Shown in pieces: positions 16,921 through 25,046 of a DNA stretch of 64,000 nt. A program made the translations under genes and the position numbers. The stretch is from NCBI GenBank assembly GCA_963975885.1, contig CAXBIS010000003.1, positions 124,001 to 188,000 of the forward strand, written 5' to 3'. How positions within the stretch are numbered: the first letter of the stretch is position 1; each line of letters begins with the position of its first letter. The notes under the pieces were generated by a model. The model was not told the origin of the DNA and ran no database searches. It saw only the letters and a program-made list of their open reading frames with translations. This DNA is from Pseudazoarcus sp963975885 (GTDB taxonomy: Bacteria > Pseudomonadota > Gammaproteobacteria > Burkholderiales > Rhodocyclaceae).

Positions 16921-18093
16921 TCAGTGGGTCGACGAGTCGTCGTTGCTCAGATCGAAGCCGCTGAACGAGGCTCCGTGTGCGCCCGAGGCGGCGCCCGCTT
17001 CGCGCGGCGTGGTCGCGCCGCTGCGGCTGTCCTTGGCCTGGGCGTTATTGATCAGCCAGTTCAGGTTGGTCGGCGAATCGGCATTGGCGAGCGCCTCCTC
17101 GAGGCTGATGACCTTCTCGCTGTACATGCGGTACAGATCCTGCTCGAAGGTCTGCGAGCCCGGAGACAGGCTCTGCTCCATCGCTTCCTTGATCTCGTTG
17201 AGATTGCCGTTCTCGATCAGCTCCGCGATGTAGCGCGTGTTCATCAGGACCTCGACGGCGGGAATGCGCTCGCCGTTGGGCTTGCGCACCAGCCGTTGCG
17301 AGGCGATGCATTTGAGCGCGACGGCCAGGTCCAGATAGAGCAGCGATCGATTCTCCAGCGGGAAGAAGTTCACGATGCGGTTGAGCGCGTGATAGGCGTT
17401 GTTCGCGTGCAGCGTGCCCAGACAAAGGTGACCGGTCTGCGAATAGGCCAGCGCCGCCTGCATGGTCTCACGGTCGCGAATTTCGCCGATCAGGATGCAG
17501 TCGGGGGCCTGGCGCATGGCGTTGCGCAGCGCGTCGTGCCAGCTGTGCGTGTCGATGCCGACTTCGCGTTGATTGACGATCGACTTCTTGTGTGCGAACA
17601 GGTACTCGATCGGATCCTCGACGGTGAGGATATGGCCCGACTGACGCTGGTTGCGGTGGTCGATCATCGAGGCGAGCGTGGTCGATTTGCCCGAGCCGGT
17701 GGCACCGACGATCAGCACCAGGCCGCGCTTCTCGACCACGATGTCGGAGAGCACCTGCGGCAGGCCGAGCTTGTGGAGCGTCGGGATGTCGCCCTGAATG
17801 TAGCGCACCACCAGCGCGATGCTGTTGCGCTGCCAGAAGATGTTGATGCGGAAGTTGCCCAGGTTGCGCGCGCCGCGCGAGATGTTCAGTTCGCGCTCAA
17901 CGTCGAAGCGCTCGAGCTGGTCGGGCGTGACCAGTTCCTCGACCATCTTGCGGATGCCTGCCGGATCCATCACCTGCTGGTTGACGGGGATGGTGTTGCC
18001 CTGGATCTTGATGTGGATGGGCGCGCCGGCACTGATGAAGATGTCGGAAGCGTTCTTTTCGGCCATCAGCTGGAACAGCTTGTCGAAGATCAT
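16921..18093 (-). CDS. pilU: Type IV pilus retraction ATPase PilU
   Basis: Hexameric ATPase of the PilT/PilU class that assists pilus retraction and twitching. The 390-aa protein has Walker A GATGSGKST, the Asp box (ILTVEDPIEYLF), Walker B (ILIGEIRDRETM) and the His box (HLCLGTLHANNA). PilU is favoured over PilT by the start MIFDKLFQLMAEKNASDIF and the longer C-terminus, which ends in a Ser/Gly/Ala-rich tail of about 25 residues. No pilT or other pilus gene is in the window; it lies between dapE and dapD. Confidence 0.9.
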   Translation of the reverse strand: MIFDKLFQLMAEKNASDIFISAGAPIHIKIQGNTIPVNQQVMDPAGIRKMVEELVTPDQLERFDVERELNISRGARNLGNFRINIFWQRNSIALVVRYIQGDIPTLHKLGLPQVLSDIVVEKRGLVLIVGATGSGKSTTLASMIDHRNQRQSGHILTVEDPIEYLFAHKKSIVNQREVGIDTHSWHDALRNAMRQAPDCILIGEIRDRETMQAALAYSQTGHLCLGTLHANNAYHALNRIVNFFPLENRSLLYLDLAVALKCIASQRLVRKPNGERIPAVEVLMNTRYIAELIENGNLNEIKEAMEQSLSPGSQTFEQDLYRMYSEKVISLEEALANADSPTNLNWLINNAQAKDSRSGATTPREAGAASGAHGASFSGFDLSNDDSSTH

Positions 18094-18123
18094 CTCGGAC
18101 TTGCTCCGGGCAACAGGGCAGGG

Positions 18124-18140
18124 CGGGGGCAGCGCCCCCG
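18124..18140. other. Short GC-rich hairpin between dapD and pilU
   Basis: CGGGGGC (18124-18130) and GCCCCCG (18134-18140) form a 7-bp stem with a 3-nt loop in the 56-nt gap between pilU and dapD (both reverse). No U-tract follows on either strand. It may be an attenuating or mRNA-stabilising hairpin, or chance in GC-rich sequence. Confidence 0.35.
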
Positions 18141-18149
18141 GTACGCGCG

Positions 18150-18971
18150 TCAGGCGCCGCGCAGCAGTTCGTTGATGCCGGTCTTGGAGCGCGTCTGCGC
18201 GTCGACCTTCTTGACGATCACCGCGCAGTACAGACTGTACTTGCCGTCGGACGACGGCAGGCTGCCCGGCACCACGACCGAGCCGGCGGGCACGCGACCG
18301 TAGTGCACCTCACCCGTCTCGCGGTCATAGATACGCGTGCTCATGCCGATGTATACACCCATCGAGATCACCGCGTTTTCCTCGACCACCACGCCCTCGA
18401 CGATTTCCGAGCGTGCCCCGACGAAGACGTTGTCCTCGATGATCACCGGCCCGGCCTGGATCGGTTCGAGCACGCCGCCGATGCCCACGCCGCCCGACAG
18501 GTGCACGTTCTTGCCGATCTGCGCGCACGAGCCGACCGTCGCCCAAGTGTCGACCATGGTGCCCTCGTCCACGTAGGCGCCGATGTTCACGTAGCACGGC
18601 ATCATCACCACGTTGCGCCCGATGAACGAGCCGCGGCGCGCGACCGCCGGCGGCACGACACGGAAGCCGCCCTCGCGGAACTGTTCCGGCGTGTAGTCGG
18701 CGAACTTGGTCGGCACCTTGTCGAAGTACTGCGTGGAGCCGCCCGGCATGGGCTGGTTGTCGGCCAGTCGGAACGAAATCAGTACGGCCTTCTTGACCCA
18801 CTGATTGACCACCCACTCGCCGTCGCGCTTCTCGGCCACACGCAGCGTGCCCGCATCCAGCCCGGCGATGACCCTGGCGACGGCATCTCGCACTTCGCTC
18901 GGCGCGGAGGACGGGGAGAGGTTGGCACGCGCCTCGAAGGCGTCGTCGATGATCTTCTGCAGTTCTTGCAT
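18150..18971 (-). CDS. dapD: Tetrahydrodipicolinate N-succinyltransferase
   Basis: Transfers succinyl from succinyl-CoA to tetrahydrodipicolinate in the succinylase branch of lysine synthesis. The 273-aa protein has a helical N-terminal domain and a left-handed beta-helix of hexapeptide repeats (from about residue 105, including MMPCYVNIGAYVDEG and VGSCAQIGKNVHLSGGVGIG). The start MQELQKIIDDAFE is the family start. It sits between dapC (26 nt upstream) and pilU. Confidence 0.96.
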   Translation of the reverse strand: MQELQKIIDDAFEARANLSPSSAPSEVRDAVARVIAGLDAGTLRVAEKRDGEWVVNQWVKKAVLISFRLADNQPMPGGSTQYFDKVPTKFADYTPEQFREGGFRVVPPAVARRGSFIGRNVVMMPCYVNIGAYVDEGTMVDTWATVGSCAQIGKNVHLSGGVGIGGVLEPIQAGPVIIEDNVFVGARSEIVEGVVVEENAVISMGVYIGMSTRIYDRETGEVHYGRVPAGSVVVPGSLPSSDGKYSLYCAVIVKKVDAQTRSKTGINELLRGA

Positions 18972-18997
18972 GGAATGGTTCCGTATCGATTCGGGTT

Positions 18998-20224
18998 TCA
19001 CAGGGAGCGGCACAGCGCGACAATGCGCTCGGCGCCTTCGATGCATTCGGCCGGCTTGGCCACCAGCGCGATGCGCACGAAGCCGGCACCGGGATTGATG
19101 CCGCGCGATTCGCGGGCGAGGAAGCTGCCCGGCAGGACCGCCACATTATATTCGGCGACCAGCCGGCGGGCGAACTCGGTGTCGGAGATCGGTGTGCGGG
19201 CCCAGAGGTAGAAGCCGGCCTCGGGCAGTTGCACGTCCAGCCAGGGGGCGAGCATCGGGGTGATGTGGGCGAATTTTTCGCGATACAGGCGTCGATTCTC
19301 GGCGACATGCGCCTCGTCGTTCCAGGCCGCGATCGACGCTGCCTGCACGGCCGGACCCATGGCACAGCCGTGGTAGGTGCGGTAGGCATGGAAGGCGGCG
19401 AGCAGTTTCTCGTCGCCAGCGACGAAGCCCGAACGCAGGCCCGGCACGTTGGAGCGCTTGGACAGGCTGGAGAACATGACGATGTTGGCGAAATCCTTGC
19501 GTCCGAGTTCAGCCGCGGCCTGCAGCGCGCCCACCGGTGGCGCGTCATCGTCGAAATAGATTTCCGAATAGCACTCGTCCGAGGCGATCACGAAGCCGTA
19601 GCGGTCGGACAACTCGAACAGCCGTGCCCACTCGGGCACCGTCATCACGCGCCCGGTCGGATTGCCCGGCGAACAAACGTACACCAGTTGCACATCGCGC
19701 CACACGGCCTCGGGCAGCGCATCGAAATCCGACGCGAAGCCGCTCTCCGGGAGGTTGTCGATGAACACCGCCTCGGCCCCGGCGAGCAGGGCCGCGCCCT
19801 CGTAGATCTGGTAGAACGGGTTCGGGCACAGCACTTTCGCGCCGGCTCGCGTGCCGTCGATGACGCATTGCGCGAAGGCGAACAGCGCTTCGCGCGTACC
19901 GGTCACCGGCAACACCTGTCGCGCAATATCGGGGGCGGGGATTCCATAGCGGCGCGCGACCCAGGCGGCGATGGCCGTGCGCAAGGCGTCCGTGCCCTGC
20001 GTGGTGGGATAACTCGCCAGGCCGTCCAGGTTGTCGGCCAACGCCTTGCGGATGAAAGCCGGCGTGGCATGGCGTGGCTCGCCGATGGACAGGCGGATCG
20101 GCGCAAGATGCGACGCGGGCGTGACGCCTTCGAGCAATGTGCGCAGTTTCTCGAACGGGTAAGGGTGGAGGCGTTGTAGATTCGGATTCACGGCAATGGC
20201 GGAAGCATTTTGAAAGGCCGTCAT
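18998..20224 (-). CDS. dapC: Succinyldiaminopimelate transaminase
   Basis: PLP aminotransferase that converts N-succinyl-2-amino-6-oxopimelate to N-succinyl-LL-diaminopimelate with glutamate. The 408-aa class I/II protein shows NPNLQRLHPYPFEKL at the start, CSPGNPTGRVM (PLP-binding Asn), ASDECYSEIYFD (Asp and Tyr) and PLP lysine in SSLSKRSNVPGLRSG. It precedes dapD and is divergent from smc across an 82-nt spacer. Confidence 0.94.
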   Translation of the reverse strand: MTAFQNASAIAVNPNLQRLHPYPFEKLRTLLEGVTPASHLAPIRLSIGEPRHATPAFIRKALADNLDGLASYPTTQGTDALRTAIAAWVARRYGIPAPDIARQVLPVTGTREALFAFAQCVIDGTRAGAKVLCPNPFYQIYEGAALLAGAEAVFIDNLPESGFASDFDALPEAVWRDVQLVYVCSPGNPTGRVMTVPEWARLFELSDRYGFVIASDECYSEIYFDDDAPPVGALQAAAELGRKDFANIVMFSSLSKRSNVPGLRSGFVAGDEKLLAAFHAYRTYHGCAMGPAVQAASIAAWNDEAHVAENRRLYREKFAHITPMLAPWLDVQLPEAGFYLWARTPISDTEFARRLVAEYNVAVLPGSFLARESRGINPGAGFVRIALVAKPAECIEGAERIVALCRSL

Positions 20225-20247
20225 CGTGCGGTTCGACGGGCGCGCAA

Positions 20248-20256
20248 TGGTATCAT
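20248..20256 (+). promoter_or_regulatory. Candidate extended -10 promoter element for smc
   Basis: TGGTATCAT matches an extended -10 (TGn followed by TATCAT) about 50 nt before the smc GTG. No good -35 is visible at standard spacing, which extended -10 promoters can tolerate. It lies in the 82-nt dapC/smc divergent spacer. Confidence 0.4.
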
Positions 20257-20306
20257 GGCGCGCCAGCCCGGCCCCTCGTCGGCCCTCTTAGACCAGCCGG
20301 AAAAAC

Positions 20307-23300
20307 GTGCGCCTGACCAAGCTGAAACTCGCCGGATTCAAGACCTTCGTCGATCCGACGACGATCATGATGCCGGACAACCTCGTCGGCATCGTCGGCC
20401 CGAACGGCTGCGGCAAGTCCAATGTCATCGACGCCGTGCGCTGGGTGCTGGGCGAAATGCGCGCCAGCGCGCTGCGTGGCGAATCCATGCAGGACGTCAT
20501 CTTCAACGGCTCGACCACACGCAAGCCGGTGCAGCGCGCCAGCGTCGAACTGGTCTTCGACAACGCCGAAGGCCGCGCGCCCGGCGGCTGGTCGCGCTAC
20601 GCCGAGATCGCGGTCAAGCGCGTGCTGGACCGCAGCGGCGAGTCGAGTTACCACATCAACAACACCCAGGTGCGCCGCAAGGACGTGGTCGACCTGTTCC
20701 TCGGCACCGGCCTGGGGCCGCGCGCCTACGCGATCATCGAGCAGGGCATGATCTCGCGCATCATCGAGGCACGCCCCGAAGACATCCGTGGCTTTCTCGA
20801 AGAAGCCGCCGGCGTCACCAAATACCGTGAGCGACGCAAGGAAACCGAAGGCCGGCTGTCGGATGCACGCGACAATCTCGCCCGCCTGGACGACATCCGC
20901 TCCGAGTTGAGCGAGCGTGTCGAGCACCTGCGCGAACAGGCCGAGGTCGCCGCGCGCTATCGCGAACTGCACGCCGCACACGAGCAGCGCCAGCATCTGC
21001 TGTGGCTCATGAAGCGCGAACAGGCGCGCGACGAACAGGGTCGCCTGGAAGCCGAACTGGCGGACGCAACACGCCGGCTCGACGCCGACAACATGCGACT
21101 CATCGAGCTCGAAGCCACGGTCGAGGCCGCGCGCGAACGTCATCACGAGGCCAGCGAGGCGACGCAGGCGGCCCAGTCCGAGCTGTTTGCGGCCTCGTCC
21201 GAAGCCAGCCGGCTGGAGAGCGAACTGCGCCATCTCGTCGACACGCAATCACGCATCGAGCGACGTATCTCGGAACTCGCCACGGAAGGCGCGGACTGGC
21301 AGGCACGCGAGCGCACCAGCCTCGACGAGCGCGGACGCTGGCAGGACTTGCTCGAGAATGCGGCGCATCGGGCGGCGCAGGCAAAGGCGCGGCACGAGGA
21401 GGTGGCGGGCCGTCTGCCCGAGGCGGAGTCGGCGGCGGCCGAAGCTGCCGCCGCCGTGACGAACGCGCGTCGCGACCTGGCCGAGACCGAGAAGACGCAA
21501 CGCGTCGAGGAAACCCGACGTGCGGGCGCGCGCCGTACGCTCGATGCATTGGCCGCTCGTCGCGCGCGCGTCGAGCAGGAGCAGGGCGCGATTGCTGGGC
21601 CGGATGCGACACGCATCGCACGGCTCGAAGCGGAATTGGCCGAGCTCGACGCGGCGCTCGACGATCTGCGCAATGCCCAGGCCGATGCCCAGGCGCGCTG
21701 GCCCGAGGCACAGGCGACGCTACGCGCGGCGATCGAGGACGAAAAGCTCGCCCGACGTGCGCATACCGACGCACGTGCCCATCACGATGCGCTGGTCCGG
21801 CTACAGCAAGGCGTGCAGGCTCAGGGCAAACTCGGCGACTGGCTGCGAGAACGCGGGCTCGAAGGGCTGATGCCGCTGTGGCGTGCATTGGATGTCGACG
21901 CCGGTTGGGAGAGCGCAGTCGAATCCGTGTTGCGCGAACGACTGGCCGCACTCACCGGCGACACCGCTGCGGCCGTGCGCGCGCTGCTCGACGCCGCACC
22001 GCCCGAATCCCTGGCCGTGGTCCTGAGCGGCGGCGACGCGCCGACGCCCGAGGCCGCAGTCCTACCGGCAGGAAGCGAGCCGCTCACGCGATATGTTCGC
22101 AGTAGCGACGCCGCTCTCGCCGGCGTGCTCGACACCTGGCTCGCAGACTGCTTTGCGGTCGAGTCGGTCGCCGAGCGGATCGAGGATCGGCAGATGCTCG
22201 CACCACGGGCATGCCTGGTCGATCGCGGCGGGCGCATTCTCACGCGCGCCGCGTTGATTCACCACGCGCCGGACGGGCGTACGCACGGCGTCGTCGAACG
22301 CCAGCGCGAGATCGATGCCGCAGGCGAAACGCTAGGCGAACTCGAAGCAACCGCAGAACGCGCACATGCTGCCGTTACCGAGCGCGAGCAGGCCGCAAGC
22401 GCGCTGCAATCGAGCATCGAGCAGATGCGCCAGGAATTGCAGCAGTTGCAGCAGCGCCAGCATACAGGCCAGGTCGAGTTGCTCAAGCTGGTGCAGGCGG
22501 GCGAGCGCGCCGACGAGCAGCGCCGTCGCGCCGAGCACGATCTGGACGAAATCCGGCGGCTTGAGGCGGCCGAAGCGCTGCTGGTCGAGCAGGCGGACAT
22601 CGAGCATGCCCGCCTGGGCGAACTGTCCGGGCTGCAACAGGCCGCGCTCGACGCCGCGACCGAGGTCGCGGCAGAGCGCGAGCGCGCCTTGCGCGAACTG
22701 CGCATGCTGGAGCAGGGCGCAGCGCGCGAAGCCCAGGAAGCTGCGTTCTCACAGCGCGAATGCGAGGCGCGCCTTGATGACATCTCGCGCGCACTCACAC
22801 TCGCCGCCGAGCAGCTCGTGCGCATCGCCGAGGAGAGCGCCGAGCACGAAGAGACGCTTGCGGCAACCGACCGCAGCCGCAGCGAAGCGGCGCTGCAACA
22901 GGCGCTGGACCTGCGCGAACGGCGCGAAAGAACCCTCGCGGCCAGCCGCAATGCACAGGAAGAGGCTGCTGCACGCCTGCGTGAGACCGAAGAGTTGCGG
23001 CTGGCCACCGAACATTCCGTCGCGCCGCTGCGCGATCGCATCAGCGAATTGCGCCTGGCAGTGCAGGCTGCGACGATGGCGGCGCAGCAGTTCGACGAAC
23101 GTCTGACCGAAGCGCAAGCCGACAGCGAGACCTTGCGCCCACTCCTGACCGATGACCTGCGCGAGACGGCTTTGACGCGTGAAGTCGCGCGACTGGCACG
23201 CGAGATCGAAGCGCTGGGCGCCGTCAACCTTGCCGCGCTCGACGAACTGGCGGCGTCCGAGCAGCGGCGAGACTATCTCGATGCGCAGTTCGAGGATCTG

Positions 23301-23837
23301 ACCAGCGCGATCACCACGCTGGAAGATGCGATCCGGCGCATCGACCGCGAAACGCGCGAACAACTGCGCCAGACCTTCGACACGGTCAATGCGCGCTTCG
23401 GCGAACTCTTCCCGCAACTGTTCGGCGGCGGGCGGGCCGAACTGGTGCTCTCCGGCGAGGAGATCCTCGACGCGGGCGTGCAGATCATCGCGCAGCCACC
23501 GGGCAAGAAGAACAGCTCCATCCATTTGCTGTCGGGTGGAGAGAAGGCATTGACCGCGATCGCGCTGGTGTTCTCGATGTTCCAGCTCAACCCGGCGCCG
23601 TTCTGCATGCTTGACGAAGTCGATGCGCCGCTGGACGATGCGAACACCGAACGCTACTGCAACATGGTGCATCGCATGTCGGCGCAGACGCAGTTCATCT
23701 TCATCAGCCACAACAAGGTGACGATGGAAATTGCGCGGCAACTGGTCGGCGTGACCATGCAGGAGCAGGGCGTATCGCGCATCGTCGAGGTCGATATCGA
23801 GGAAGCATTGCGCATGGCCGAACCGGAACCGGCGTGA
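20307..23837 (+). CDS. smc: Chromosome segregation ATPase SMC
   Basis: Condensin-type ring protein that organises and segregates the chromosome with ScpA/ScpB. The 1176-aa protein starts at GTG with MRLTKLKLAGFKTFVDPTT. Domains: Walker A GPNGCGKSNVIDAVRWVLGE near residue 32; first coiled coil to about 500; hinge about 500-660; second coiled coil to about 1010; ABC signature LLSGGEKALTAIAL and Walker B CMLDEVDAPLDD near the end. The coils are very rich in Ala, Arg and Glu. scpA and scpB are not in the window. zipA begins 78 nt downstream. Confidence 0.97.
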   Translation: MRLTKLKLAGFKTFVDPTTIMMPDNLVGIVGPNGCGKSNVIDAVRWVLGEMRASALRGESMQDVIFNGSTTRKPVQRASVELVFDNAEGRAPGGWSRYAEIAVKRVLDRSGESSYHINNTQVRRKDVVDLFLGTGLGPRAYAIIEQGMISRIIEARPEDIRGFLEEAAGVTKYRERRKETEGRLSDARDNLARLDDIRSELSERVEHLREQAEVAARYRELHAAHEQRQHLLWLMKREQARDEQGRLEAELADATRRLDADNMRLIELEATVEAARERHHEASEATQAAQSELFAASSEASRLESELRHLVDTQSRIERRISELATEGADWQARERTSLDERGRWQDLLENAAHRAAQAKARHEEVAGRLPEAESAAAEAAAAVTNARRDLAETEKTQRVEETRRAGARRTLDALAARRARVEQEQGAIAGPDATRIARLEAELAELDAALDDLRNAQADAQARWPEAQATLRAAIEDEKLARRAHTDARAHHDALVRLQQGVQAQGKLGDWLRERGLEGLMPLWRALDVDAGWESAVESVLRERLAALTGDTAAAVRALLDAAPPESLAVVLSGGDAPTPEAAVLPAGSEPLTRYVRSSDAALAGVLDTWLADCFAVESVAERIEDRQMLAPRACLVDRGGRILTRAALIHHAPDGRTHGVVERQREIDAAGETLGELEATAERAHAAVTEREQAASALQSSIEQMRQELQQLQQRQHTGQVELLKLVQAGERADEQRRRAEHDLDEIRRLEAAEALLVEQADIEHARLGELSGLQQAALDAATEVAAERERALRELRMLEQGAAREAQEAAFSQRECEARLDDISRALTLAAEQLVRIAEESAEHEETLAATDRSRSEAALQQALDLRERRERTLAASRNAQEEAAARLRETEELRLATEHSVAPLRDRISELRLAVQAATMAAQQFDERLTEAQADSETLRPLLTDDLRETALTREVARLAREIEALGAVNLAALDELAASEQRRDYLDAQFEDLTSAITTLEDAIRRIDRETREQLRQTFDTVNARFGELFPQLFGGGRAELVLSGEEILDAGVQIIAQPPGKKNSSIHLLSGGEKALTAIALVFSMFQLNPAPFCMLDEVDAPLDDANTERYCNMVHRMSAQTQFIFISHNKVTMEIARQLVGVTMQEQGVSRIVEVDIEEALRMAEPEPA

Positions 23838-23915
23838 AGCACACGCGCGGACATGCGATGATCGGGTCTGACAACGGCTTGGCGGTGGTCGCCGGGCCCC
23901 GGGACGGGAACAACG

Positions 23916-25046
23916 ATGGATAGCGATTTGCAGATCGGTTTGATCGCACTCGGCGTGGCGGCGGTGGTCGGCATCGTCGCCTACAACAAGTGGCAGGAGC
24001 GCAAGCATCGCAAGAGCGCCGAGGACGCCTTTCGTGGCGACCATCCGGACGTACTGCTCGAAAAGGCGCCCAAGAGCCGCATCGAACCAAGCTTCGATGG
24101 GGAGGAGCCGGCCGAGCCGGTGATCGGCGACGAGATGGATGAAATGATGGCCGACGACGACTCGATCGCGCCTGCCGCCTCGCACCAGCCGTCGGGTCGC
24201 CACACCACGCCCGGCATTCCTTCCGTACTCGATCCACGCGTCGATTGCGTGATCTGCATCGAGTCGATCGAACCGCTCGACGCGCCGCGCCTGTGGGCCG
24301 CTCAGCGTGAACCGCTGCAGGAGCTGTCCAAGCCCGTGCGCTGGTTCGCCTTCGACGACGCCGACAACCTGTGGCACGAACTGTCCGCGCACAGTGCCGG
24401 GGCCTATCACTGGTTCTGCGCTGCGATGCAGATGGTCGACCGGCGCGGGCCGATTGACGAGAACGATTTCCGCGGCTTCACGGACGGCATCCAGCGCGTG
24501 GCCGACCAGTTCCTCGCCGTGCCGGCCGATTTCCCGTTGCGCTCGGCCGCGCTGGCCAACGCGGCCGACATGGACAAGTTCTGCGCCAGCGTCGATGTCC
24601 AGGTGGGCATCAACCTGATCGCCGACGGTGAACCGTTTCCCGGCGCGCGATTGCGTGCGCTGGCCGAATCCTGCGGCCTGCGCATGGCCGACGACGGCAG
24701 CTTTCACGCGATCGACGCGGAAGGACGCACATTGTTCACGCTGTCCAATCACGAGGCCGAGCTGTTCGACGCCGACGGCATGGGCGACATCGTCACGCGC
24801 GGCGTGACCTTCGTCGTCGATGTCCCGCTGGTGGTCGACGGCGCCGATGTGTTCGAAGACATGATGCGCATCGCCGAGGCCATGTCCGAGTCACTGGGCG
24901 GGCGCATCGTCGATGACAACCGCGCTGCCTTCGGCAACGAGGCGGCAGCCGTGATCCGGACTCAGATCGACCGCCTCCAGGCCGAAATGGCCGACCAGGG
25001 GATCCCTGCGGGCGGATCGCTCGCGGCACGCCTGTTCTCGGCGTGA
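23916..25046 (+). CDS. zipA: Cell division protein ZipA (FtsZ-tethering)
   Basis: Bitopic inner-membrane protein that anchors FtsZ. The 376-aa protein has one N-terminal membrane segment (residues 5-23, LQIGLIALGVAAVVGIVAY), a basic then acidic linker of about 75 residues, and a C-terminal ZipA FtsZ-binding domain (about 230-370). The stop overlaps the ligA GTG start as GTGA. The zipA-ligA order is widespread in gamma- and betaproteobacteria; divergence from E. coli ZipA is large but the architecture matches. Confidence 0.88.
   Translation: MDSDLQIGLIALGVAAVVGIVAYNKWQERKHRKSAEDAFRGDHPDVLLEKAPKSRIEPSFDGEEPAEPVIGDEMDEMMADDDSIAPAASHQPSGRHTTPGIPSVLDPRVDCVICIESIEPLDAPRLWAAQREPLQELSKPVRWFAFDDADNLWHELSAHSAGAYHWFCAAMQMVDRRGPIDENDFRGFTDGIQRVADQFLAVPADFPLRSAALANAADMDKFCASVDVQVGINLIADGEPFPGARLRALAESCGLRMADDGSFHAIDAEGRTLFTLSNHEAELFDADGMGDIVTRGVTFVVDVPLVVDGADVFEDMMRIAEAMSESLGGRIVDDNRAAFGNEAAAVIRTQIDRLQAEMADQGIPAGGSLAARLFSA

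Noticed and set aside
22749..24752. A 667-codon open frame antisense to smc and zipA
   Set aside because: It lies opposite two solid genes, shows no recognisable domain, and arises from the high-GC codon pattern of the sense strand.
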